DNA of 32,568 bases from Rubripirellula sp. (GTDB lineage: Bacteria; Planctomycetota; Planctomycetia; Pirellulales; Pirellulaceae), in NCBI GenBank assembly GCA_029213145.1, contig JARGNK010000025.1, positions 25,603 to 58,170 of the forward strand. Direction: 5' to 3'. Position numbers and translations under genes: made by a program. Numbering within the stretch: the stretch's first letter is position 1; every line of letters begins with the position of its first letter. Positions 1 to 8,380 of the stretch are shown here, one piece after another. The notes below the pieces were generated by a model. It was not told where the DNA came from, did no database searches, and saw only the letters and a list, made by a program, of their open reading frames with translations.

Positions 1-183
1 GATTGCCTTGGCGAGATTGAAGTGATCAGCGATCCGATTTCTGCGTTGACGCGGCTCGTTGGGCGTTCCGTGTGCCGCCGACTCATTCGCAGCGAATGGG
101 TTGGCGTGCTGGAATGCAAGCCTGAGGTTCGCTCAGTCGTGACTCGCCCTGTTATCTTTGGATACCTGCGTCTGCGTACTTGA
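1..183 (+). CDS. 3' end of an unidentified gene (partial)
   Basis: The first forward frame is open from the window edge to a TGA at 181-183, giving 60 residues that end in GYLRLRT. The composition is that of an ordinary soluble protein and no family is recognisable. The gene would converge on the leftward cytochrome gene that ends at 213, leaving only about 30 bases between them. The case rests on the open frame and the layout, so a chance frame is possible. Confidence 0.45.
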   Translation, partial: DCLGEIEVISDPISALTRLVGRSVCRRLIRSEWVGVLECKPEVRSVVTRPVIFGYLRLRT

Positions 184-206
184 GATGCATTTGTCTGGAC
201 GCAGGT
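164..206. repeat. Inverted repeat between convergent genes
   Basis: A 9-base arm (ACCTGCGTC, 164-172) is matched by its exact reverse complement (GACGCAGGT, 198-206) across a 25-base loop, with a run of A at 207-212. It lies where the partial left gene and the leftward cytochrome converge. It could act as a weak bidirectional transcription stop, but the U-tract is not in the usual position and the loop is long. Confidence 0.3.
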
Positions 207-212
207 AAAAAA

Positions 213-2030
213 TTATTTTGCGCTCAACTTGGCGTTTTGAGTCACGCCAAGCAATTTTCCGAGTTGGGTGAGTTGCTGCTTCAGTTTGGCGGGGTTGTAG
301 TCTCTTCGTCGTTCGAGATCGGCTTCGAGTGCATCGTAGATGAACTGCTTGCGCGTTGACGGCAATGCTGAGGAAAGCCCTGAAACAGAAGGATTGCCAA
401 GGTCCAATGCAGCTTGCAGAATCGGATCGTCTGGTTGAAGGGCACCCTCGGATTTCATTTCGTCGACGATGGTTTGAATGGCCCAGACAACTTGTCGAGC
501 CGCGTCGTAGGTCAGCAGTGCGTTCTTGGGTGTCTGCGTCAACTTTTGCAGCAAGTTCATTGCGACTGCTGCATCCACTGGTTTCTTTTCAATCGCAGCA
601 ATTGTTTCCTCGATTTCATCGACCAACGCGGTTGCTGTTTTCGCGACACGGTTCGGATCCCCAAAGGGCTCGGCAGCGAACGCGGAAGCCAGTTTCAATT
701 CTGCTTGTTTGGCTTGGTTTGCAGATTCTGGTCTGTCAAATTCAAGTGCAAGATTCAGTAGAGCGGTGGACCATTCGTGTTGTCTCGGGCGGCCTGGTGC
801 TCCCGGAAAACCACGTTGTTGACGCAGACTGTCTGAGTCAAGTTCGTGGTGACACGATGCACAGTCGTATAAGGAGTAGTCACCCCACGTATGAGCGTCT
901 GCCGTCTCCGTAATCAATTGAAGTGTCTTCTTTCGTGCAACGAGTGCACCGAGCAACATTTTGCGGGTGTTCCAATACGTTTTACCCGCACCTACCGTTT
1001 CGCTGACGCCCGGATAGTTGACTGTAAAATAGGTATCACGGGTTGGTGATGCTACCAGCGAATCGTGTAATTGAGACGGCGTTTGCCAGTGTTGCGGCAT
1101 CTCACGACAAAACGTCTGTAACTCGATGGATGGGATCGGTGGATGTCCGGCAGCGTACATCTCATGGGTGACAAACATGTTTTTGCTGCGATTTCCAACA
1201 TGGCAATCAAGGCAGAGGTCAGCCTGCTTAGCTGTGTTAACCAGATCCCGCATGCCTGCCGCCGATTTCACATCCGGGGGTAGCAGTCGCCAGTTTTGCT
1301 CGGGATTGGGCGCAGAGTGATCAGCGATCCACTTTGGGTTGTTGCCATCCTGATGACAATAGAGGCAACCGATTCCGATTTTGGCTTGTGCCGTGGAGTC
1401 GAGTTTGAAGCCGGTGTCATCGCCTTCGTAGCCGCCGTGACAGGTCAAGCAATTCTCTCGAAACTTGCCGTAGCCCTCCTCTGTCTCGGAAGACCCTTCG
1501 CCCCATAGTTTGTCGCAAATACGTCGGCTCAGGAAGTTGCTGGTGCCAATCCATTCCTTGGGAAACTTGGTCAACCCAATCTGCTTTGAGTCGATTTCAA
1601 TCCCAAGTTTTGATTGCAGCTGCTTAGCCGCATTTCCGGACATCGTGTCAAGCTGTTCCATGAGGCTTGTCAGTTCCGCTTTGGTACGTGATTCAGCAAA
1701 CGGTTCAACGCGGCGGCGAGCGATAGTGTGTTTGTCTTTCAACACCCAAAGATCCATCTCCTTCCGACGGCTGAAAGCGGTTAGGGTCGATTGCACATCA
1801 CCGATGATTTCGCCGACATTTGGACCCTCTAAGTGGCATTTCACACAGGCTTTAACGTCGTTGTGGCTCATCCAAGACATATAGACCGGATCACTCAGGC
1901 GTTCCACAAGAGTGGGCGGCTTGTCCTGAGCGGGCGCTGCATCTTGGGCAATTCCATCCTGGGCGAAACAGCAGGTGGCCATGAAACCAAGCGAGGCCGC
2001 TGCGAACAAACGTTGAACAAATAATTTCAT
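213..2030 (-). CDS. Periplasmic five-heme cytochrome c (cytochrome c554-like)
   Basis: A 605-residue secreted cytochrome. Residues 1-24 form a signal peptide (basic start, hydrophobic core, FAQ end). Five CXXCH heme sites lie at about 62 (CVKCH), 194 (CLTCH), 222 (CLYCH), 273 (CLDCH) and 390 (CASCH). After the fourth heme comes THEMYAAGHP, which parallels NHDIIAAGHP and NHDLIAAGHP in the cytochromes at 2065-3861 and 6905-8380, so the three are paralogs. The histidines in that segment could be distal heme ligands, by analogy with cytochrome c554. The C-terminal 200 residues lack hemes and are helical in character. It follows the 2065-3861 gene by 34 bases and is probably co-transcribed with it. 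The role is electron transfer in the periplasm; partner and substrate are unknown. Confidence 0.85.
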   Translation of the reverse strand: MKLFVQRLFAAASLGFMATCCFAQDGIAQDAAPAQDKPPTLVERLSDPVYMSWMSHNDVKACVKCHLEGPNVGEIIGDVQSTLTAFSRRKEMDLWVLKDKHTIARRRVEPFAESRTKAELTSLMEQLDTMSGNAAKQLQSKLGIEIDSKQIGLTKFPKEWIGTSNFLSRRICDKLWGEGSSETEEGYGKFRENCLTCHGGYEGDDTGFKLDSTAQAKIGIGCLYCHQDGNNPKWIADHSAPNPEQNWRLLPPDVKSAAGMRDLVNTAKQADLCLDCHVGNRSKNMFVTHEMYAAGHPPIPSIELQTFCREMPQHWQTPSQLHDSLVASPTRDTYFTVNYPGVSETVGAGKTYWNTRKMLLGALVARKKTLQLITETADAHTWGDYSLYDCASCHHELDSDSLRQQRGFPGAPGRPRQHEWSTALLNLALEFDRPESANQAKQAELKLASAFAAEPFGDPNRVAKTATALVDEIEETIAAIEKKPVDAAVAMNLLQKLTQTPKNALLTYDAARQVVWAIQTIVDEMKSEGALQPDDPILQAALDLGNPSVSGLSSALPSTRKQFIYDALEADLERRRDYNPAKLKQQLTQLGKLLGVTQNAKLSAK

Positions 2031-2064
2031 CTTGGGTTCCCACCGCAGTCGGACTGATAGCGGC

Positions 2065-3861
2065 TCATTCGTCGGAGTCCTGGGTCTCGTTCGGTGCCTG
2101 TTGAAGTTCTTGCAACAGTTCTTCGGCTGTTTTCGGTCTTCGAACAGGAGGCTTGGTCGGTGAGTCGGGGGTTACCGGTTCGGTAGCCGGTTCAGTGAGT
2201 GGATTCGACTGCTCACGGATTTTTCGAGCCTCGGTCCAGTCCTGCATGACTTCCTCAATCATCTGATCGAGGCGACGTCGGATCTCCATGGGGTTATCGA
2301 CATCGGCAATGACCATCGGTTCACCGCTAACTGGTCCGAAAACACTTGCCAGTTCAATTCCCATTGCAGTGATTTGTGTTCGATTGGCCTGCGGTCCCCG
2401 TGCTCGGGCGCGTTTTGCGTATCGGCTGATGTCGATCATCTGCGGGTATTGCAGGCCGTATTGCATTTGATCGGCAACCTCCCGCATGGGGCCATTCCAG
2501 CCACCGGGCCAGCTTTCACGGGCCGCTACCAATGCGAGGTAGAACTGGACGGCAGATTCCCACGATCGAAAGGTCTCGGCGCGACCTGCCGCATCGGCGA
2601 TCACAAGTCCCAATCGGTCACTGCGAAAATGAAACCGTTCATGGACTCCCGGTTGGCCGTCGAACCAATCAGCGAGTGCGGCTCTAGCGGCAGCGGATGC
2701 AATGGCGACTTCGTTGGCATCTGGGCGGGGGCGGCGTTCCATTTCATTGCGAACTCGATTGAGGGCGGCCATCAATTGGTCGTCTTTTAAGATCGCTTCA
2801 CCGTTTGCCATCCGGTATTCAATCACCCATCTCAAGCCGGCATCGTTCCATTGTGAGTAGATAGCCGTCGCGGGGCGTCGCTGGGTCAGGCCTTCGCGGT
2901 CATTGTCCAGCCCAAGGTTGTGGTGGCAGGAAGCACAATTGTAGGCCGCGAATTCCGGCCACTCACTGACGGTGTGAGCCTTCTTAGCCCGGGTTTCCAG
3001 CAGGGCGAGTGAAGCGTCGGCTGCCGCCACTTGTCCGGCCAGCCAGAGTCTTGCTTCGTAGGTTGCCTTGTCTGCATTTTCCGCATCACGCCAGTGCTTG
3101 GGCTGCCACGCATGGAAGGTCGCAAGTTCGTAACGCAGTGCGGGGTGTCCAGCAGCGATGATGTCGTGATTCATGTCACGGTCTTTGTCACCGACATGGC
3201 AGGAAGCACACATTCGTGCCCTGACATAGAGGTCACCCGCCTCAACGAACCCGTCCTCGGTCGCGGACTCGGGAGTCCACCCCGCTTGGAAGTGCGTATT
3301 GATCCACTTTTCGCTTGGCCCATGGCAACCGGAGCAACCGACGCCTTCGCGAAGAAACCGATTGACGTCCTGGCCAGTGGTCTTGGCGAATCGCGGCTCG
3401 TCGAAGCGCTGGGTTGAATTGTGGCAGGCCAAACAATTATCGAATCCCTCCTGATTTATCACCTGATCGCCGTCCAAGATGGCGAGCCGTCGCATCATGG
3501 CGATGCTTTCCTCGCTGCAGATGGTCCGCCAACTCAGAGAATGCGGATCATTTTCGAGCCACACCTGATATTCCATCGACCGTTTGCTCGTTGGATCTAG
3601 CAGGCCTGGTCGTGGGCCGGCATGGCAATTCGAAGTCGCGCAAGACGCCGCACCGGTAATTTTCAGGTCTTCGCGAAGCAACGGAGAGTGCAAGCGATCG
3701 AGTGTCCGGGGGTCAATGACCGCGGCACGTTCGATGGCGTCAGCGATTGAATCGGGGAGTGGGGCCCGGATCGTCTGTTGACCGATCACGGGGGATGCGA
3801 TCATCGCGGTGATCATGAAGATCCCCGAAATCACGGTACAACGATGCTGATCGAACCACAT
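2065..3861 (-). CDS. Periplasmic five-heme cytochrome c with an unusual first heme site
   Basis: The frame opens further upstream at 3969, but I place the start at the ATG at 3861 (598 residues) because MWFDQHRCTV followed by a hydrophobic stretch and IGQQ makes a normal signal peptide; the longer start would bury it. In this numbering the heme sites lie at about 74 (CATSNCH, a CX4CH spacing), 143 (CLACH), 176 (CSGCH), 218 (CASCH) and 309 (CASCH). The fourth is followed by NHDIIAAGHPALRYEL, nearly identical to the segment in the 6905-8380 cytochrome. The C-terminus ends in a Pro/Thr/Glu-rich tail. It is first in a two-gene leftward operon, divergent from the rightward electron-transfer operon. 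Function is inferred as periplasmic electron transfer; a catalytic role cannot be excluded. Confidence 0.85.
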   Translation of the reverse strand: MWFDQHRCTVISGIFMITAMIASPVIGQQTIRAPLPDSIADAIERAAVIDPRTLDRLHSPLLREDLKITGAASCATSNCHAGPRPGLLDPTSKRSMEYQVWLENDPHSLSWRTICSEESIAMMRRLAILDGDQVINQEGFDNCLACHNSTQRFDEPRFAKTTGQDVNRFLREGVGCSGCHGPSEKWINTHFQAGWTPESATEDGFVEAGDLYVRARMCASCHVGDKDRDMNHDIIAAGHPALRYELATFHAWQPKHWRDAENADKATYEARLWLAGQVAAADASLALLETRAKKAHTVSEWPEFAAYNCASCHHNLGLDNDREGLTQRRPATAIYSQWNDAGLRWVIEYRMANGEAILKDDQLMAALNRVRNEMERRPRPDANEVAIASAAARAALADWFDGQPGVHERFHFRSDRLGLVIADAAGRAETFRSWESAVQFYLALVAARESWPGGWNGPMREVADQMQYGLQYPQMIDISRYAKRARARGPQANRTQITAMGIELASVFGPVSGEPMVIADVDNPMEIRRRLDQMIEEVMQDWTEARKIREQSNPLTEPATEPVTPDSPTKPPVRRPKTAEELLQELQQAPNETQDSDE

Positions 3862-3902
3862 AGCTGACTTTCGAGCCAAATTCAGGACGGTGACCGATCC
3901 AC

Positions 3903-3915
3903 AATAGTCACTATT
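3903..3915. promoter_or_regulatory. Perfect 13-base inverted repeat, possible operator
   Basis: AATAGT-C-ACTATT reads the same on both strands. It sits about 42 bases upstream of the preferred start (3861) of the leftward cytochrome operon, where a regulator binding site or promoter element would be expected. If the longer start at 3969 were used it would be coding. No regulator gene is adjacent and no known box is recognised. Confidence 0.3.
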
Positions 3916-4323
3916 CTCTGCAAAGGTAGGCTTCGCAACCAATTCGAAGGACTGTCTCAACGTTTGCAACTCTACATTTTACAAGGCTTGACATACCAGT
4001 GCAGATTGGCGGTTTGCCAGTTGCCTGGGCTCACAAGGGGGTTTTTTTATCCCTCGGAGTCTGTGAATGTAAAAATGGTGGCTCTAGCTGCCGCCGTCGA
4101 ATCGTTCTTTCCGATTGGTTTCGTTCTTTCCCATGGTTTGCCAGGCCTGTTTTTTGGGGGGGCGTTTTGCGAGTCGAGATGGGCCTGCGTGTGAATTGCC
4201 CTTTCAGTTTCCGAGGGCAGAGTTTGGCCTGCAAGGTTTCACGACGATGTGGAGCGTTTGTGTCGCTACCGAATGCAGCCGTTTTGCCTCGGTCGCTTTT
4301 CGTCACACTTGACGGTTCCTCGA

Positions 4324-4332
4324 TGTTATGAT
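4324..4332 (+). promoter_or_regulatory. Possible extended -10 promoter for the b/c cytochrome operon
   Basis: TGTTATGAT matches an extended -10 element (TGn plus TATGAT) and lies about 60 bases upstream of the operon's first gene. A TTGACG at 4309-4314 is only 12 bases away, too close for a normal -35, so the call rests on the -10 alone. Confidence 0.25.
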
Positions 4333-4392
4333 GGAGCGGTCAAATCGAAAACATCGATGGTCGCTGGGAATGCAACCTAGTTCTGATCTCCC

Positions 4393-5382
4393 TTGTCATG
4401 TGATGCTGCCGTGCTATTGAAACGAGGTCAAACCAAGCTCCATTTGCTGTCTGGTATTTCCGCCGCACTGCTGACAATCGTGTGCATCGCATATTACGCC
4501 CAGGAATGTCGCGAGGCGGGGCGGCTGGTTGGCGGGGGAAGTGCGTCGGGTCTGCTTTGCGGCATTGTTGCAGGCGTGGTAATCGTCTTTGAGATGTTGT
4601 TGTGGCCGCGCAAAGCGTTGCGGCGTTTGAGGCTAATTCCGACAAAATACTGGCTGGCTGCTCACATCTGGTTCGGAATCGCCGCTTTGCCTTTGGCGAT
4701 CGTGCACAGTGGTTTTCACCTTGGTGGCTGGCTGCCGACGACGTTCCTTGTGCTGTTCGTGTTGACCATCCTCAGTGGTCTGTACGGCTTAGCTGTTCAA
4801 AAAATTCTTCCGCGTTGGATGTTGCGAAACTTACCGGCCGAAACGATCTATAGCCAAATTGATTATGTCTCTGAGCAGGCCGTCGAAGACGTACGCCAAC
4901 TTTTGGTGACCGCGTGCGGTCGGCCTGCCTCGGCGAGCAATATCGACTTGGTGGAAGAACCCCAAGTGGATTTGGTGAAAGCTCAGACCGTCGTCGTTGG
5001 CGCGGTTCGTCAAGCTGGCAAGACACGCGGCAGGACACTGCAAACAAGGCGGGTGGCCGATGCCGAAGTGGATCGAGACGCGTTGTGGAGTGCGTTCGAA
5101 GAAATTCGCCCGTTTCTGCTGACGGGAGCCGAATCGCAAACACCCGTTACAGATCCTCAGCATGCCAGTCGTTGGTTTAGCCGCTTACGCGGAGTCACTG
5201 GTCGAGAAAGCGAGACGATCATCGACACACTCCAAGAGTTGTGTGATCAACGTCGGCAGTTTGATACGCAGCGAACTGTTCATCGCTGGCTACACGGATG
5301 GTTACCTGTTCACATCGGATTGTCGGTTGCTGTCACGATTCTGCTGGCGGCACATATTTGGACTGCATTGAAGTACTGGTAA
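4393..5382 (+). CDS. Di-heme b-type cytochrome, integral membrane protein
   Basis: About 329 residues with five predicted membrane helices: roughly 17-37, 52-71, 87-110, 114-137 and 303-325. A soluble segment of about 150 residues separates helices four and five. H91 and H105 lie 14 residues apart in helix three (AAHIWFG, IVHSGFH), and H307 and H321 lie 14 apart in helix five (PVHIGLS, AAHIWTA). This is the spacing by which cytochrome b of bc1 complexes and related proteins hold two hemes across the membrane. I infer a trans-membrane electron conduit, perhaps a quinol oxidase or quinone reductase module, serving the cytochromes encoded just downstream. There is no in-frame ATG at the front: TTG at 4393, GTG at 4411 or TTG at 4417 could each start it. 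No exact family is recognised. Confidence 0.7.
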   Translation: MSCDAAVLLKRGQTKLHLLSGISAALLTIVCIAYYAQECREAGRLVGGGSASGLLCGIVAGVVIVFEMLLWPRKALRRLRLIPTKYWLAAHIWFGIAALPLAIVHSGFHLGGWLPTTFLVLFVLTILSGLYGLAVQKILPRWMLRNLPAETIYSQIDYVSEQAVEDVRQLLVTACGRPASASNIDLVEEPQVDLVKAQTVVVGAVRQAGKTRGRTLQTRRVADAEVDRDALWSAFEEIRPFLLTGAESQTPVTDPQHASRWFSRLRGVTGRESETIIDTLQELCDQRRQFDTQRTVHRWLHGWLPVHIGLSVAVTILLAAHIWTALKYW

Positions 5383-5405
5383 CGATCGGCGAAAGATAAT
5401 CTCAC

Positions 5406-6908
5406 ATGGCACGCGAAACCGGCAAACAGCGTTCGCAACGCATTGAAATTGACGCTTACCGCAAGCGGACGGACATCCACGTTTGGCGTACCGCTTGCAT
5501 CTTGCTTGGTCTGATCGCCGCAGGTTTGTATGCCGCTTATGTGATCGCGTCGGGCGATGGATCGCAGGTCAGCACCGGTCCAGTTGCAGAAGCTCACGCG
5601 GCTTTCGAAAACGATTGCCAACAGTGTCATCAAGATTTCACACCGATTGGATCTCGCGGATCCGAGTTGAATTGGTCTCTGGTAGGACTGAGCAAAGCGA
5701 AGTCGGTTGAACATACCGAAGCGGCTTGCAAAGCCTGTCATGACGTGGGAGACCATTATCGAGGCAAAATGTCCGAGGTTTGGCAATTGCAGGATCAGAA
5801 CTGTGCGACTTGCCATGCGGACCATCAAGGAAGAAATCACGATTTGGCAGCGGTTTCACAATCTCAATGTACCGATTGCCACGCGCGACTCGCTGATGGC
5901 TGTACGGGAACACCCGCGGTACGCGACAGCATCACAGGCTTCGATGAGAATTCCCACGGTAAGTTTGCTTCGCTCACGACGGGTGATCCAGGAAGCGTTA
6001 AGTTTGATCACCAGCAACACATGCGACTGGGGCAAGTGGATGAGGGGACCAAGGGTGCTTTCCGGTTGGACATGATGAATTCCGCCAACCGAGAAAGGTA
6101 CCGGTTGGATGGACAGGCTGATACGGATCTTGTGCAGCTTGCCTGTTCCAGTTGCCACCAGATGGCGGGTAATCCCGATCCCAGCAGCAATTTAATTACG
6201 GATGGAGAACTCGGGCGATACATCGAACCAATCTCGTTCGAGCAGCATTGTTCAGCTTGTCATTCGATGAATCCAGGAATCGCAACCGCTGATACAACGC
6301 CGTTACCGCACGCAGCGTCATGGAGCCAAATTGACCTGTTGTTGAACGCTTCACTTGTTGGCTCGCGAGTGACGAAGGAATCGCGAGTGCCCAGGAATGA
6401 TTCCCGAGCGACCGCCGTTCCGGGAGAAGGGTTCGGGGATTCGTCTAACGCGATCACGCTGCCCGACCCGGGCGACTTGCAGCAAGCGCGACAACGGGTT
6501 GAAGCAGAATGTCAGAAGTGTCACGAGCCCGAACATATCACGGATAAATTCATTGCCAAAGCAGCCGCCGGTGACGCGGCACCACTGATTCCGCCACGTT
6601 GGTTCCAGCATGGTTTGTACGATCATGCGGCACACCGGCAGATCGATTGTACGTTTTGTCATTCAGCGGCATATCCGGCAAGTGATGCCGCATCGGGACC
6701 TCCGCTGGACCACCAGCAAGTGATGATCGACAACATTGAATCTTGCACCGGTTGCCATCGCGATGCTGAGTCACCGACTCCCGCGTCCTTAACCAGCCAA
6801 GATGTTGTCGGCCAATTAGGTGGGATGTCGACTTGGGCGACAAACAACTGCACGCTCTGTCACCGCTACCACGCGCCGACGACGCTCAAGGAGGAGGGGG
6901 CGAAATGA
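5406..6908 (+). CDS. Membrane-anchored ten-heme cytochrome c
   Basis: A 500-residue protein with a basic cytoplasmic N-terminus, one membrane anchor at about 29-47, and ten CXXCH sites at about 71, 108, 133, 155, 247, 282, 369, 415, 447 and 482. Additional histidines (for example FDHQQHM and PLDHQQV) could be distal ligands. The many short-spaced hemes resemble decaheme and NapC/c7-type electron wires rather than an enzyme. It starts 23 bases after the b-type cytochrome and its TGA overlaps the ATG of the next gene. I infer that it carries electrons between the membrane b hemes and the soluble periplasmic five-heme cytochromes. Confidence 0.88.
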   Translation: MARETGKQRSQRIEIDAYRKRTDIHVWRTACILLGLIAAGLYAAYVIASGDGSQVSTGPVAEAHAAFENDCQQCHQDFTPIGSRGSELNWSLVGLSKAKSVEHTEAACKACHDVGDHYRGKMSEVWQLQDQNCATCHADHQGRNHDLAAVSQSQCTDCHARLADGCTGTPAVRDSITGFDENSHGKFASLTTGDPGSVKFDHQQHMRLGQVDEGTKGAFRLDMMNSANRERYRLDGQADTDLVQLACSSCHQMAGNPDPSSNLITDGELGRYIEPISFEQHCSACHSMNPGIATADTTPLPHAASWSQIDLLLNASLVGSRVTKESRVPRNDSRATAVPGEGFGDSSNAITLPDPGDLQQARQRVEAECQKCHEPEHITDKFIAKAAAGDAAPLIPPRWFQHGLYDHAAHRQIDCTFCHSAAYPASDAASGPPLDHQQVMIDNIESCTGCHRDAESPTPASLTSQDVVGQLGGMSTWATNNCTLCHRYHAPTTLKEEGAK

Positions 6909-8380
6909 GCTTGCAGTGGTGTCGAAACTCGCTGGTTTTTGTGTTCGCTGGGTTGATGATTGCCAGTGGTCAAGCCGCCGAACCAGTGTTGCTTGGAAAT
7001 CAATCATGCGCGACATCGACGTGTCATGGAGGTGTCATCACTTCTGGCCCAGCGTGGAATCACTCGCTTTCCACTTGGATCGCGAAGGATCCACATGCGG
7101 GAGCTGGTTTATTGCTGCGGGACCAGGATTCACGTCCAATTATTTTACGGCTTAATCCAGCGGCAGCCGATTCGGATGATGTTTTTGACAATGTGTTGCG
7201 GGAACGTTGTATCAGTTGTCACGTGACGGTGGCGGCAGAGGATACGCGGGCCGGCGAGCAGTTGCCGAATGCCGTGTTGGCAACGGGAGTGTCATGCGAA
7301 TCTTGTCACGGGGCTGCCGAATCTTGGTTGGGCGAGCACGTGCAGGCCGATTGGCACGGAGACAAACGATTCGCAACGTCAACAGGGATGCGGGACACCG
7401 AGTCTGTCATTGGTCGTGCTGCGACTTGCGTTCGGTGCCATGTTGGATCTCGTACCGCGGATGGAATGGTCCGAGATATGAATCATGATTTGATCGCGGC
7501 TGGTCATCCCGCCTTGCGATTCGATCTGCTGCTTTATAACGAGAACATGCCGCGGCATTGGGATGCGAGCAGTGAAGCGGAAAATGCCTTCCAACAATCT
7601 GCGATTCGCGTTCGAGATGTGGGCAGAGCAATGAACTTGGCGGCGTCGCTGGAATTATCGGCCCAACGAGCGGTGGATCATTTAAACACGCGTGAATCGG
7701 TCAGCCTGGCAAGCAACCAAGTCCCCTGGCCTGAACTCGCCGACTACGATTGCTTCGCGTGCCATCAATCGCTCGATTTTCGACGTGCCGAATCGACAGT
7801 GGTTAGCTCCGGTGTGCCAATTTGGAACGCATGGTCTACCGTCAGGCAGCTTGCCATTACGCCAGCGGCCATGGCAAGCCTGTCTCCGATGAGGAGTGAC
7901 GCTGAACGCATCGCCAAATTGTTGCCTGTGAAGGCAAAAGAATGGCGGTCCAATGCGGTCGCTTTGGCATCTCAGGAGGTCAGTCCATCTGAGCGGCTCA
8001 ATCAAATTCGTGACGAACTGCTTCAGGTGAGGAAGTTGAGTTGGTACGAAGCGGCGATTCAGTACTTGCGACTCGATGCGGTTCAGCGGGATCTGGCGAA
8101 GGATCCAGACAAGGCTGTGGTGGCCGAACAGTTGGCGAAGGATTTGTCGATGGTCGAGAAAACGCTGCGATTCGACCCGGATCGATTAAAAAACCAACGC
8201 GGCCGTTACCACTCACCTGCACGGTTTGATGTGAACAAGTTCCTCGAGGCGATGAACGCGGCCCTGCACACCGCCCTGAACCCAGCAAGCGATGCGAGTT
8301 CAGCCAAAAGTGCAAACTCAGCAAATACTGCTCGCAATCTCTCGATTTTTCTTTCTCGTTCGGCGGCCAGCCAACCATGA
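6905..8380 (+). CDS. Periplasmic five-heme cytochrome c, paralog of the 2065-3861 gene
   Basis: I choose the ATG at 6905 (491 residues), which overlaps the previous stop as ATGA and follows a strong GGAGGAGG site; a longer frame starts at 6833 but its first 24 residues only read the end of the preceding gene. MSLQWCRNSLVFVF to QAAE is a signal peptide. Heme sites: 35 (CATSTCH, CX4CH), 102 (CISCH), 131 (CESCH), 175 (CVRCH) and 283 (CFACH). The first site, the NHDLIAAGHPALRFDL segment at about 193-208 and the YDC fifth site match the leftward paralog. The C-terminal 200 residues lack hemes. It is translationally coupled on both sides, and probably takes or gives electrons to the ten-heme protein. 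Confidence 0.88.
   Translation: MSLQWCRNSLVFVFAGLMIASGQAAEPVLLGNQSCATSTCHGGVITSGPAWNHSLSTWIAKDPHAGAGLLLRDQDSRPIILRLNPAAADSDDVFDNVLRERCISCHVTVAAEDTRAGEQLPNAVLATGVSCESCHGAAESWLGEHVQADWHGDKRFATSTGMRDTESVIGRAATCVRCHVGSRTADGMVRDMNHDLIAAGHPALRFDLLLYNENMPRHWDASSEAENAFQQSAIRVRDVGRAMNLAASLELSAQRAVDHLNTRESVSLASNQVPWPELADYDCFACHQSLDFRRAESTVVSSGVPIWNAWSTVRQLAITPAAMASLSPMRSDAERIAKLLPVKAKEWRSNAVALASQEVSPSERLNQIRDELLQVRKLSWYEAAIQYLRLDAVQRDLAKDPDKAVVAEQLAKDLSMVEKTLRFDPDRLKNQRGRYHSPARFDVNKFLEAMNAALHTALNPASDASSAKSANSANTARNLSIFLSRSAASQP

Larger units (their letters stand above)
3862..4392. other. Divergent intergenic region between the two cytochrome operons
   Basis: About 530 bases separate the leftward cytochrome pair from the rightward operon, so promoters for both should lie here. 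Apart from the inverted repeat at 3903-3915 and an extended -10-like element at 4324-4332, I see no clear paired -35/-10 boxes. There are poly-T and poly-G runs at about 4037-4050 and 4150-4163. Short open frames on both strands look like chance frames. Confidence 0.5.

Noticed and set aside
3862-3969. Longer start for the leftward five-heme cytochrome
   Set aside because: It would put 36 residues ahead of a normal signal peptide and make the palindrome at 3903-3915 coding.
4309-4332. TTGACG and TATGAT as a full -35/-10 promoter
   Set aside because: The spacing is 12 bases, too short for the housekeeping sigma factor; only the extended -10 was kept.
6833-6904. Longer start for the third five-heme cytochrome
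   Set aside because: The ATG at 6905 has a strong ribosome site, an ATGA overlap and a signal peptide directly after it.
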